Shown piece after piece: positions 49,673 to 57,320 of a stretch of 64,000 nucleotides of DNA; positions within the stretch are counted from its first letter, which is position 1; the number at the start of each line of letters is the position of its first letter. Location of the stretch: the NCBI GenBank assembly GCA_900547745.1, contig URHT01000005.1:25710-89709 (forward strand), read 5' to 3'. Position numbers and translations under genes: made by a program. Under the pieces are notes generated by a model. The model was not told the origin of the DNA. It worked only from the letters and a program-made list of their open reading frames with translations, and did no database searches. The DNA comes from an uncultured Eubacteriales bacterium (GTDB taxonomy: Bacteria; Bacillota; Clostridia; Oscillospirales; Oscillospiraceae).

Positions 49673-50554
49673 TTACTCGAATAGTCCCACCTGTTCCGGT
49701 AGGTCGCCCCGGCCGATGGCCTGCAGCTGCTGGGCATTCTCGGCGGTGAGGGCGTCGCTGATGGCCATTTTCCGGATGATGTTCTTCACAGTGCTGTCCA
49801 GCCCGGTGCCCTCTCGGTAGTCGGCGGGAAAGATGAAGTCCACCCGTCCCTTGCTCAGCAGATCCTCCACACCGGCGCGGTTGCCGGCCTGATACACGGC
49901 GATGGCCTGCCCGCCGTAGGCACGCATCATCTTCATGCACGGCACGTCGGAAAGGCCGTCCCCCACATAGATCATGTTGGTGAAGGGGATGCGCTTGCTA
50001 TCGTCGGGCATGGAGTCGTTCAGCGTCTTGTCGTCGGACACATCCAGCACGCCCTTGTTGATGCGGTAGACGAACTGGGTCTTGTTGGTGAAGTTGACAT
50101 CCAGCTTGGGCCATGTGGCCAGTCCCTCGCGGTCGTAGAAGAACTCGCAGGCGTAGATCTCCTGGAACTCGTGGGCGATGCCGCTGCCCTCGATGATCTC
50201 CCGCAGACCGGAGGAGATGACATAGTGCTCGATGGTGACGCCCTGCGTCTCCCCGAAGTCGTTGATGCGGCGGAACCACTCCCGCACGCCGGGGAACAGC
50301 TCCATGCTGTGGCCGCAGCGCACCAGAAACTCCCGGTCGAGCCGTTTGCTCTGGGCGCGGCACTCCTCGATCATGGTGTACATATAGGCCAGCAGGCCGT
50401 CCATCCGATTGTCCCGCCCGAAGGTGTTGGCCTTGGCCCAGAACTCCGCCGGGGTGTAACCCAGCGCCGGGATAAAGGCGTAGTCCTCCATGTCGGTGGT
50501 GCACAGCGTCTTGTCGAAATCGTACAGCAGCGCGATAATGGGTCTGTCCGTCAT
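49673..50554 (-). CDS. HAD superfamily phosphatase
   Basis: A 293-residue haloacid dehalogenase-type hydrolase. Motif I DFDKTL (nucleophile D12, acid/base D14), a Ser in VISSGL as motif II, and GDGLSDVPCMK as motif IV. The cap (about 30-110) is helical. It resembles phosphoserine-phosphatase-like HAD proteins; the substrate is unknown. I chose the ATG at 50554 behind AGGAGGAG. It has no obvious functional link to the downstream or upstream genes. Confidence 0.88.
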   Translation of the reverse strand: MTDRPIIALLYDFDKTLCTTDMEDYAFIPALGYTPAEFWAKANTFGRDNRMDGLLAYMYTMIEECRAQSKRLDREFLVRCGHSMELFPGVREWFRRINDFGETQGVTIEHYVISSGLREIIEGSGIAHEFQEIYACEFFYDREGLATWPKLDVNFTNKTQFVYRINKGVLDVSDDKTLNDSMPDDSKRIPFTNMIYVGDGLSDVPCMKMMRAYGGQAIAVYQAGNRAGVEDLLSKGRVDFIFPADYREGTGLDSTVKNIIRKMAISDALTAENAQQLQAIGRGDLPEQVGLFE

Positions 50555-50614
50555 CGGCTCTCCTCCTTGCTTCTCTCCGTGCCGCACAGTATCTCCGGCA
50601 GCGGCGTTCTCCTG

Positions 50615-50642
50615 AAAAAAGGCGGCCGCAGGCCGCCTTTTT
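50615..50642. terminator. Terminator of the hlyD-like-yggS-sepF-divIVA operon
   Basis: A6, stem GGCGGCC/GGCCGCC with GCA loop, T5. It stops the minus-strand division operon before the HAD gene. Confidence 0.92.
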
Positions 50643-50654
50643 CGTTGTCCGTTG

Positions 50655-51368
50655 TTATTCCTTACCCTTGTAGTTCCGGCCGAACTTCAAATCGCCCAGA
50701 TCGAAGGAAAATCCGCTGCCGGGCGCGGCGCTGCCGTTCACCGGCGGGAACTGTACGGTGGGCTCGTCGTCGATGGCCGGCGTCCCCGGCTTCGGCTCCT
50801 CCGTCACCGCCGCATCGAACTGGGTCAGGATGTCCTGCTCGATGTCCTCCACGGCCTTGTCGGGCTGGGGAGCGGGCTCCGCCGCCGGTTCTGCCGGCGC
50901 AGCCGGTACCAGCTCCAGCTCCGGCAGCGTCTGCAGAAACGCGGACTGCGCCTGACACAGCTCGTCGGAGCGGCGGATAAAGTCCGCCAGCTTCTCCTGT
51001 GCCATCACCAGCTTCTGCTGGGCGGCCTTCTTCTCGTCGTCCAGACGCCGTACCTCGGCCTCGGCCTCGGCTCTGGCCCCGGCCAGCAGCTGCTCCTTCT
51101 CGGTCTGCGCCTCCTGCACCAGCTTGGCGGCCATCTTCTGGGCCGTCAGCAGTGTCTGCCGCATGGCGTCCTCGGTGGAGCGGTACTCCTCCACCTTCTC
51201 CGCCAGCACCTTCAGCTTGGTCTTCAGCGTCACATTCTCCTTGAACAGCGCGGTGTAGTCCTCGGTCAGCGCATCCAGAAACTCGTCAACGGCGCCCATG
51301 CTGTAACCGCCGCCGCCGAACGATGCCTTGGGGAATACCTTTTCAGAAACTTCCTGTGGTGTAAACAT
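50655..51368 (-). CDS. divIVA: Cell division/polarity protein DivIVA
   Basis: A 237-residue DivIVA. The N-terminal lipid-binding domain includes PQEVSEKVFPKA and GYSMGAVDEFLD (residues about 3-35), followed by a long coiled coil (about 36-150) and a low-complexity Pro/Ala/Glu C-terminus. The start differs from consensus by a longer Gly loop (SFGGGGYS). DivIVA marks curved membranes and recruits Min and other proteins; minD is also present in this window. Its last residues NYKGKE are basic. Confidence 0.93.
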   Translation of the reverse strand: MFTPQEVSEKVFPKASFGGGGYSMGAVDEFLDALTEDYTALFKENVTLKTKLKVLAEKVEEYRSTEDAMRQTLLTAQKMAAKLVQEAQTEKEQLLAGARAEAEAEVRRLDDEKKAAQQKLVMAQEKLADFIRRSDELCQAQSAFLQTLPELELVPAAPAEPAAEPAPQPDKAVEDIEQDILTQFDAAVTEEPKPGTPAIDDEPTVQFPPVNGSAAPGSGFSFDLGDLKFGRNYKGKE

Positions 51369-51398
51369 GGATGATCCCTCCGATCCCTTTCTCTTGTC

Positions 51399-51863
51399 TT
51401 ACAGGTACAGGCCGTTGTTCTCCAGCTCATCAATGAGGTCGCCCATGATATCCACGGAGTACGGCGTGATGATATAGGTGTTGGCCGCTACCTTCTTGAT
51501 CTTGCCCTCACCGGCGTAGGCCACGCCGGACAGGAAGTCGATGAGCCGCCGGGCCACATCCTTGTTGGTGGATTCCAGATTCAGCACCACCGTCCGCTTC
51601 TCCTTCAGGTGGTCTGCGATCTCGGAGGCGTTCTCGAAGCGCTCGGGCTTCACCAGCACCACCTTCAGCTGGGTGGTGGCGTGGATGTTCACCACCTTGT
51701 TGTGGCGATCCTCGCTGCGCCGCTCCTCGCTGCGGCGATCCTCCCGGCGCTCCTCGAAGGGGGAGCGGGACTCCTTCACCGGCTCCTCGAAGTCCTCCTC
51801 GTAATCGTAATCCTCATCGTCATAGGGATGAATGATCTTTTTCAGCTCGTCCATGAAGCCCAT
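51399..51863 (-). CDS. sepF: Cell division protein SepF
   Basis: A 154-residue SepF. The N-terminal amphipathic membrane helix is MGFMDELKKIIHP; a variable acidic/basic linker (about 14-58) with repeated Arg-Ser-Glu-Arg units follows, then the SepF core (about 64-150) with VVLVKPERFENASEIADHL and VVLNLES. It forms rings that anchor FtsZ to the membrane in place of or beside FtsA. Confidence 0.95.
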   Translation of the reverse strand: MGFMDELKKIIHPYDDEDYDYEEDFEEPVKESRSPFEERREDRRSEERRSEDRHNKVVNIHATTQLKVVLVKPERFENASEIADHLKEKRTVVLNLESTNKDVARRLIDFLSGVAYAGEGKIKKVAANTYIITPYSVDIMGDLIDELENNGLYL

Positions 51864-51881
51864 CGAAAAATACCTCCCGCG

Positions 51882-52577
51882 TTATTTTGTATAGTCTCTG
51901 GCGCCGAAAATGGCGGTGCCCACGCGGACGATATTGCTGCCCGCACGGATGGCGTCGGCAAAATCGCCGCTCATGCCCATAGAAAGACAATCTAATTTAT
52001 TATCGTACATTTTTTGATTTATGTCAACATACAGGGCGTGTACTTTTTGCAGATACGCCATATTTTCCTCCCGGGAGGCGTCCGCGGGCGGAATGGTCAT
52101 CAGTCCCCGCAGCCGCACATGGCGCAACTCTCCGGCCCGCGCGGCGGCATCGGCGATGGCCTCCGGTGCGAAGCCACTCTTGGCCTCCTCGCCGCCGATG
52201 TTCACCTCCAGCAGGATATCCTGCACGATGTCCAGCTTCTCCGCCTGGCGCTGGATCTCCTCCAGCAGTTCCACGGAGCCCACGGAGTGGATCAGCGCCG
52301 CCTTGCCCACCACCTGCCTGACCTTGTTGCGCTGCAGATGGCCGATAAAGTGCAGCGGCGCGCCGTCGTAGGCATGCTCCGGCAGCTTGGCCGTCATCTC
52401 CTGCACCCGGTTCTCGCCCAGCGCGTCGATACCGGCCCGGATGGCCTCCTGGCAGGCCGCCGCATCGTTCATCTTACTGGCGCCCACCAGCGTGATGTCC
52501 GCCCCGGTGCGCCCCGTCTCACGGGCTGCCTCGTCGATCTGGCGGCGGATGGCCGCAATGTTTTCCGCAATAGACAT
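51882..52577 (-). CDS. PLP homeostasis protein YggS family
   Basis: A 231-residue single-domain PLP-binding protein. The PLP lysine is K35 in GASK, followed by GENRVQE and HFIGHLQRNK. Members balance free pyridoxal phosphate and amino acid pools; no catalytic activity is proven. Its place just upstream of sepF is the classical ylmE-ylmF arrangement. An AT-rich patch near its 3' end (codons around DNKL) stands out from the GC-rich context. Confidence 0.95.
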   Translation of the reverse strand: MSIAENIAAIRRQIDEAARETGRTGADITLVGASKMNDAAACQEAIRAGIDALGENRVQEMTAKLPEHAYDGAPLHFIGHLQRNKVRQVVGKAALIHSVGSVELLEEIQRQAEKLDIVQDILLEVNIGGEEAKSGFAPEAIADAAARAGELRHVRLRGLMTIPPADASREENMAYLQKVHALYVDINQKMYDNKLDCLSMGMSGDFADAIRAGSNIVRVGTAIFGARDYTK

Positions 52578-52621
52578 GAGAAGCTCCTCCTCGCTTGTGT
52601 TTCTGCCCGGACGCCTGTCCG

Positions 52622-53833
52622 TTATTGAATGACCTTTCCGTCGTGCAGCGCCCCGGCGGAGGCGATGACCTCGTCCCCGGCCCGCAGCGTTCGCGTATCG
52701 GCCGCGCCGTCGGCGGGCCGCACCAGCGCGTAGCCCTGGCCCTGATACAGTACCGTCACCGGCCGGAACGCGGCGGTGACGCCGTCCAGACAGTACACGC
52801 CGGTGACGCCCTCCTCACTGACCCGCAGGGCGTTGGACGGCACCCGCAGCCCCTCGTAGGTGCGCAGGATCACATCCGCCGCCTGATGCCGCAGCAGCGT
52901 GGTCTGGGCCAGATATTTCCGGCAGGACAGCGTTACCGCCGCCTGCCCGTTCTCCGCGGCGGACACGTTCGCCACCTGCATCCGCAGGTTCTGGTCAAAC
53001 CCCTTGGCGAACCGCAGCGTCACGGTGCCCAGCGCCTTCAGCTGGGCGGCCTGCTCCTCCGGCAGTGACACCACATAGTACCATGTGTCGCCGTAGATGA
53101 GCTTGCCCATGCTGCTCTCCGTCCCGGCGGGCTGGAGCCGCGCCAGCTTTCCCGGCGTCACGTCCTCCAGAAACGCGGTGGTCAGTACCGTCTCATACCC
53201 GTCACACACGGCGGAGTACGTCCCCGCCGCCTTGGCGGTGACGGTGGACGCCCCGGACAGAGAGGCCTTCAGGCTGCTGATCTGGCCCTCCACCGCCTTG
53301 ATCTCCGTCTCGATCTCCTCCTGAGAGGTGTAGGGATGGTCGCGCTTGAGCACGGCGGCCTTCAGCTGGGCGATGTCGCTGTCCGCGGCGGTGTAGTCGC
53401 CGCCGGTCAGGGTCTGCCGCAGCGTCAGGATGTCGCCGGTGATGGACGTGTCCAGCTTCAGCGCCGCGTCCGGGTCGAGGTAGGAGGTCAGCGCGAACTG
53501 CAGCTGCTGCAGCTGCAGCTCCAGCGTCTCGATCTGGCTGACGGTCTGCAAGGCCCCGTCGTCGGCGTACACCGTGGCCAGTACCTGCCCCACGCCTACG
53601 CGGTCGCCCTCCTGCCGCTCCCGGCTGAGGGTGCCGCTCTGGGCGGGCAGCACCTCCTCGTCCCGCAGCAGCCAGCCGTTGAGGGCAATGGTGTCCTCCG
53701 CCTGCCCCTCCGTCACCAGCGTGGTGCTTACCGGGTCGGACAGATAGTTGTACAGCTGCACGGCGAAGTAGAACAGCACCGCCGCCAGCACGGCGATGGG
53801 CAGTATTTTCATAAGGGGCGATGTTTTTCTCAT
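52622..53833 (-). CDS. HlyD-like membrane fusion/adaptor protein
   Basis: A 403-residue protein. One N-terminal membrane helix (about 8-27) is followed by a barrel-sandwich (GWLLRDEEVLPAQSG), a helical hairpin (about 95-205) and a second beta-domain. This layout fits HlyD/RND-type adaptors, but no transporter is adjacent. In Clostridia this gene often precedes yggS-sepF, so a role tied to envelope or division is possible. There is no clear family name. Confidence 0.85.
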   Translation of the reverse strand: MRKTSPLMKILPIAVLAAVLFYFAVQLYNYLSDPVSTTLVTEGQAEDTIALNGWLLRDEEVLPAQSGTLSRERQEGDRVGVGQVLATVYADDGALQTVSQIETLELQLQQLQFALTSYLDPDAALKLDTSITGDILTLRQTLTGGDYTAADSDIAQLKAAVLKRDHPYTSQEEIETEIKAVEGQISSLKASLSGASTVTAKAAGTYSAVCDGYETVLTTAFLEDVTPGKLARLQPAGTESSMGKLIYGDTWYYVVSLPEEQAAQLKALGTVTLRFAKGFDQNLRMQVANVSAAENGQAAVTLSCRKYLAQTTLLRHQAADVILRTYEGLRVPSNALRVSEEGVTGVYCLDGVTAAFRPVTVLYQGQGYALVRPADGAADTRTLRAGDEVIASAGALHDGKVIQ

Positions 53834-53872
53834 GGTGCTTTCCTTTTATCTCTGGTATGTGCCTGCCGGAGG

Positions 53873-54115
53873 TCAGACGGCGTCCTCCGTCCCGTCCTCC
53901 CGCAGCTCCACCGGCCGCAGCGGCGCGATGGTGGAAATAGCGTGCTTGTAGATGACCTGCTGCCTGCCCTCGGAGTCCAGAATGACCACGAAGCAGTCAA
54001 AGCCGGTGATGGTGCCCCGCAGCTGGAAGCCGTTGACCAGAAACATGGTCACGGGAATGTTCTGCTTCCGTGCGCGGGTGAGAAAGATCTCCTGCAGGTT
54101 GTTTGTCTTTTGCAT
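53873..54115 (-). CDS. hfq: RNA chaperone Hfq
   Basis: An 80-residue Hfq. Sm1 ([27 protein letters not shown]), the FDCFVVIL strand and Sm2 YKHAIST are intact. The hexamer binds small RNAs and A-rich or U-rich mRNA. The C-terminal tail is short and acidic, as in other Bacillota. It follows miaA, the same order as in E. coli (miaA-hfq). Confidence 0.96.
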   Translation of the reverse strand: MQKTNNLQEIFLTRARKQNIPVTMFLVNGFQLRGTITGFDCFVVILDSEGRQQVIYKHAISTIAPLRPVELREDGTEDAV

Positions 54116-54172
54116 ATCGTCTGCTCCTTGATATCTTTGTGCGGACGATCGCCTGTCCTCCGTCCGCCGCTC

Positions 54173-55117
54173 TCAGCATACGCCGGCAGCAGTAAGGAAT
54201 TCTGTCGCATTTTGGAGAGCCCACGGAAAATCAGGCTCTTTTTCCCACAGGATCCAGTGGATGCGGGGATTTCGCCGCAGCCATGTCAGCTGCCGCTTGG
54301 CGTACTGCCGCGACCGGAGCTTGACCTCCTCCACGGCCTCCGCCTCGGTGGCCGTCCCATCGGCCACCGCCAGAAACTGCTTGAAGCCGATGGCCTGCAG
54401 GGCCGTGGCGTCACGGGGCAGGCCGCCGGTCAGCAGCTGCCGCACCTCGTCCAGAAGGCCCTGTTCCACCATAATGTCCACTCGCCGGTCAATGCGGTCA
54501 CGCAGCTCCTGCCGGTCCCGGAAGCTTAGTCCGATGTACAGGGCGTCGTAGCGGTCAGGCATCTCCCGGCTTTTCCGGTCATGCTCGCTGATAGTCTCAC
54601 CCGTCTCCCGGTAGACCTCCAGCGCCCGGAGAATGCGCTTTTCGTCCCGCAGGTGCAGCCGTGCCGCCGTCTCCGGGTCGATCGCCGCCAGCTCCTCCAG
54701 CAGCGCCGCAGCGCCCTCCCGGGCCAGCCGCTGCTGCAATACCAGCCGTACCGCGCCGCCCTGCTGTCCGGCGGCAAACGTCTGGCCCCGCACCAGCGCG
54801 TCCAGATACAAGCCGGTGCCGCCCACCAGCACGGGCAGCTTCCCCCGGCGCAGGATGTCCTGTATACACCGGTCGGCCTCCTGCGTGAAGCGGGATACCG
54901 ACCAGCTTTCCGCCGGGTCGGCCACGCCGATCATGTGGTGGGGCACCCCCGCCATCTCCTCCGGTGTGGGGGCGGCGGTGCCGATCTCCATGCCCCGGTA
55001 GATCTGCATGGAGTCCACGGACACCACCTCACCGTTGAAGCGCCTGGCCAGCGCCACGCCCATTTTTGTCTTGCCCGACGCGGTAGGGCCCACCACGCAG
55101 ACCACCCGCTGTGCCAT
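54173..55117 (-). CDS. miaA: tRNA dimethylallyltransferase MiaA
   Basis: A 314-residue MiaA. The P-loop GPTASGKT is at 10-17, with DSMQIYRGMEIGTA and GGTGLYLDALVRG following. It adds dimethylallyl to A37 of tRNAs reading U-starting codons; MiaB, encoded in the same operon, completes ms2i6A. I chose the ATG at 55117 (GGAGG 8 nt upstream) over an in-frame GTG at 55126. It lies 30 bp after mutL. Confidence 0.96.
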   Translation of the reverse strand: MAQRVVCVVGPTASGKTKMGVALARRFNGEVVSVDSMQIYRGMEIGTAAPTPEEMAGVPHHMIGVADPAESWSVSRFTQEADRCIQDILRRGKLPVLVGGTGLYLDALVRGQTFAAGQQGGAVRLVLQQRLAREGAAALLEELAAIDPETAARLHLRDEKRILRALEVYRETGETISEHDRKSREMPDRYDALYIGLSFRDRQELRDRIDRRVDIMVEQGLLDEVRQLLTGGLPRDATALQAIGFKQFLAVADGTATEAEAVEEVKLRSRQYAKRQLTWLRRNPRIHWILWEKEPDFPWALQNATEFLTAAGVC

Positions 55118-55147
55118 TTGCTTCACCTCCGGCGGTTCAAGGGAGCG

Positions 55148-57193
55148 TCACGCCCGCTTGAACATCTTCTCCACTTCGTATTTCCGCAGCTTCACCGCCA
55201 CCGGCCTGCCGTGGGGGCAGTACCGGACAGCGCCGGACTGCACCTGCCGCACCAGCGCCGCCAGCTCGGCGTCGCCGGTGGTCATGCCCGCCTTGATGGC
55301 GGACTTGCAGGCCATGGTGTGCAGCAGCTCGTCCCGCGCACCGTCGGGGTCGGCCCGCTGCAAAAGCAGCTTCCGTGCCAGCTCCTCCAGCGTGGCGGCG
55401 GCATCCTCCGCCCGTATGTAGTCGGGGATCTCCCGCACCAGCACGGCGCCGTCCCCGAAGTCCTCGCACAAAAAGCCGTAGCCGGCCAGCACGTCCAGCT
55501 GCTCCAGCACCGCGCCGTACTCCTCGGCGGTCAGCGTCACGGCGGCGGGGGTCAGCAGCTGCTGGGCCATGGGCGGCACGGGGTCAGCCTTCAGCGCGTC
55601 GAAGCGGATGCGCTCGTGGGCGGCGTGCTTGTCGATGAGCCACACATTCTGCTCCCCGTCCTCGCAGATGATGTAGGTTTTCAGCACCTCACCGGCGATG
55701 CGCCACGGCGTTTCGCCCAGCCCGGCCTCCTCCGGCATCTCCAGCGCCTGCTGGACATGTCCGGTGTCCTCCGGCGCGGCGCTTTCGCCGCCGCGCACGG
55801 TCTGCGCCGTATCCGCCGCGCTTTCTGTCACGGCGGCAGCGTCCTCCGCGCCGGTGGCCGTTTCAGCGGGAACGTCTGTCTCCGGCGGCGTGATGCGGTA
55901 CACCACCCCCTCCCGTCCGCTGGGGACGGTGAAGGCCTTCCCGGTCTCCGGCGCGGCGTCCCGTACCTGCCATATCTCGCCCTGCGGCGCACCTCCGGCG
56001 GGCTGCGCCGTTTCGCGGGGCGGCTGTACCGTCTGTCCGGCGGGAGCAAAACGGTTGGCGGTGGGATGGTCGGCTCCGGCGGAGCCGACGGGCCTGCCGC
56101 TGACAAAGGGCAGCTTCACGCCCTGCGGGGCGGGAGCCGTCTCCCGGAATTCCCGGGCCGACATGGTCTGGTAGAAGGGCTTTTTCTCCGCCGCGGCGGG
56201 CTGGCCCTCCCGATCCAGCGCGTCCTTCACGGTGTAGTGTACCGCGTCGAACACGGTCTTATCGGACACAAATTTTACGATGGTTTTAGCGGGGTGCACG
56301 TTCACGTCCACCTCGTTGACCGGCAGCGTGATATGCAGGACGCAGCCGGGGAACTTGCCCTTCAGCAGCCGGTTGCGGTAGGCCTCCTCCACGGCGGCGG
56401 CCAGCAGCTGGCTCTTGACCAGCCGTCCGTTGACGAAGAACAGCTGGCGTCCCCGGGTGCCGTGTCCGGCCAGAGGCTTTGTGACGAAGCCCTCCACCCG
56501 CACCGCGCCGCCGCTGCCGCTGACGGGCATCAGACCGGCGGCGAAGTCACGGCCCAGCGCGGCGTAAATGGCGGACAGCAGCTGTCCGTCGCCGGGGGTG
56601 TGGAGGATCTCCTGCCCGTCCCGCAGCAGCTTGAAGGATACGTCGGGATGGCTCAACGCCAGCTGTGTCACCACGCCGGACGCGGCGGCGCCCTCGGCGG
56701 AGTCCTTCTTCATGAACTTCATCCGGGCGGGGGTGTTGTAGAACAGGTCGCGGACGCATACGGTGGTGCCGTCGGGGCATCCGGCCTCGGTGACGGTTTC
56801 CGGTACGCCGCCCTCCAGATGGAGCATGGCGCCGCAGTCCGCGCCGGTCTGGCGGGAGAAGATGTCCACCCGCGACACGGCGGCGATGGCGGCCAGCGCC
56901 TCGCCCCGGAAGCCCAGCGTACCGATGGCGGCCAGATCCTCCGGGCGGCGCAGCTTGCTGGTGGCGTGGCGCAGGAAGGCGGTGGGCAGCTGCTCCGGCG
57001 CGATGCCGCAGCCGTTGTCCGTGATGCGGATATAGGTCAGGCCGCCCCGCTCCAGCTCCGCCGAGATGGCGGACGCGCCGGCGTCCAGCGCGTTTTCCAG
57101 AAGCTCCTTGCACACGGAGGCGGGACGCTCCACCACCTCGCCGGCGGCGATCAGATCGGCCAGATGGGGCGGGAGCTGTTGTATCTGGGGCAT
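55148..57193 (-). CDS. mutL: DNA mismatch repair protein MutL
   Basis: A 681-residue MutL. The GHKL ATPase domain has ELLENALDAGAS, DNGCGI and GFRGEAL. The C-terminal endonuclease motif is DKHAAHERIRFD from D521, with K in the usual Q position, and ACKSAIKAG and CPHGRP are present, so endonuclease activity is likely. The middle linker (about 300-500) is long, Pro/Ala-rich and disordered. It follows mutS by 127 bp. Confidence 0.96.
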   Translation of the reverse strand: MPQIQQLPPHLADLIAAGEVVERPASVCKELLENALDAGASAISAELERGGLTYIRITDNGCGIAPEQLPTAFLRHATSKLRRPEDLAAIGTLGFRGEALAAIAAVSRVDIFSRQTGADCGAMLHLEGGVPETVTEAGCPDGTTVCVRDLFYNTPARMKFMKKDSAEGAAASGVVTQLALSHPDVSFKLLRDGQEILHTPGDGQLLSAIYAALGRDFAAGLMPVSGSGGAVRVEGFVTKPLAGHGTRGRQLFFVNGRLVKSQLLAAAVEEAYRNRLLKGKFPGCVLHITLPVNEVDVNVHPAKTIVKFVSDKTVFDAVHYTVKDALDREGQPAAAEKKPFYQTMSAREFRETAPAPQGVKLPFVSGRPVGSAGADHPTANRFAPAGQTVQPPRETAQPAGGAPQGEIWQVRDAAPETGKAFTVPSGREGVVYRITPPETDVPAETATGAEDAAAVTESAADTAQTVRGGESAAPEDTGHVQQALEMPEEAGLGETPWRIAGEVLKTYIICEDGEQNVWLIDKHAAHERIRFDALKADPVPPMAQQLLTPAAVTLTAEEYGAVLEQLDVLAGYGFLCEDFGDGAVLVREIPDYIRAEDAAATLEELARKLLLQRADPDGARDELLHTMACKSAIKAGMTTGDAELAALVRQVQSGAVRYCPHGRPVAVKLRKYEVEKMFKRA

Positions 57194-57320
57194 GGGTGGG
57201 CCTCCTTTCAGGGGACGGCGCCGTCTCGCGGCGGCGTAAAATAATTTCAAAATACCTTCAAAAAATTGCAGGCCGGCTTCAGGATATTTGCAGGGTAATT
57301 GCAGGATATCCGCGCCCGGA

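Noticed and set aside
55595..55640. MutL endonuclease motif with K in place of Q (DKHAAHE) as a broken enzyme
   Set aside because: The metal-binding and other endonuclease motifs are intact, and to my knowledge this substitution is common in Clostridia.
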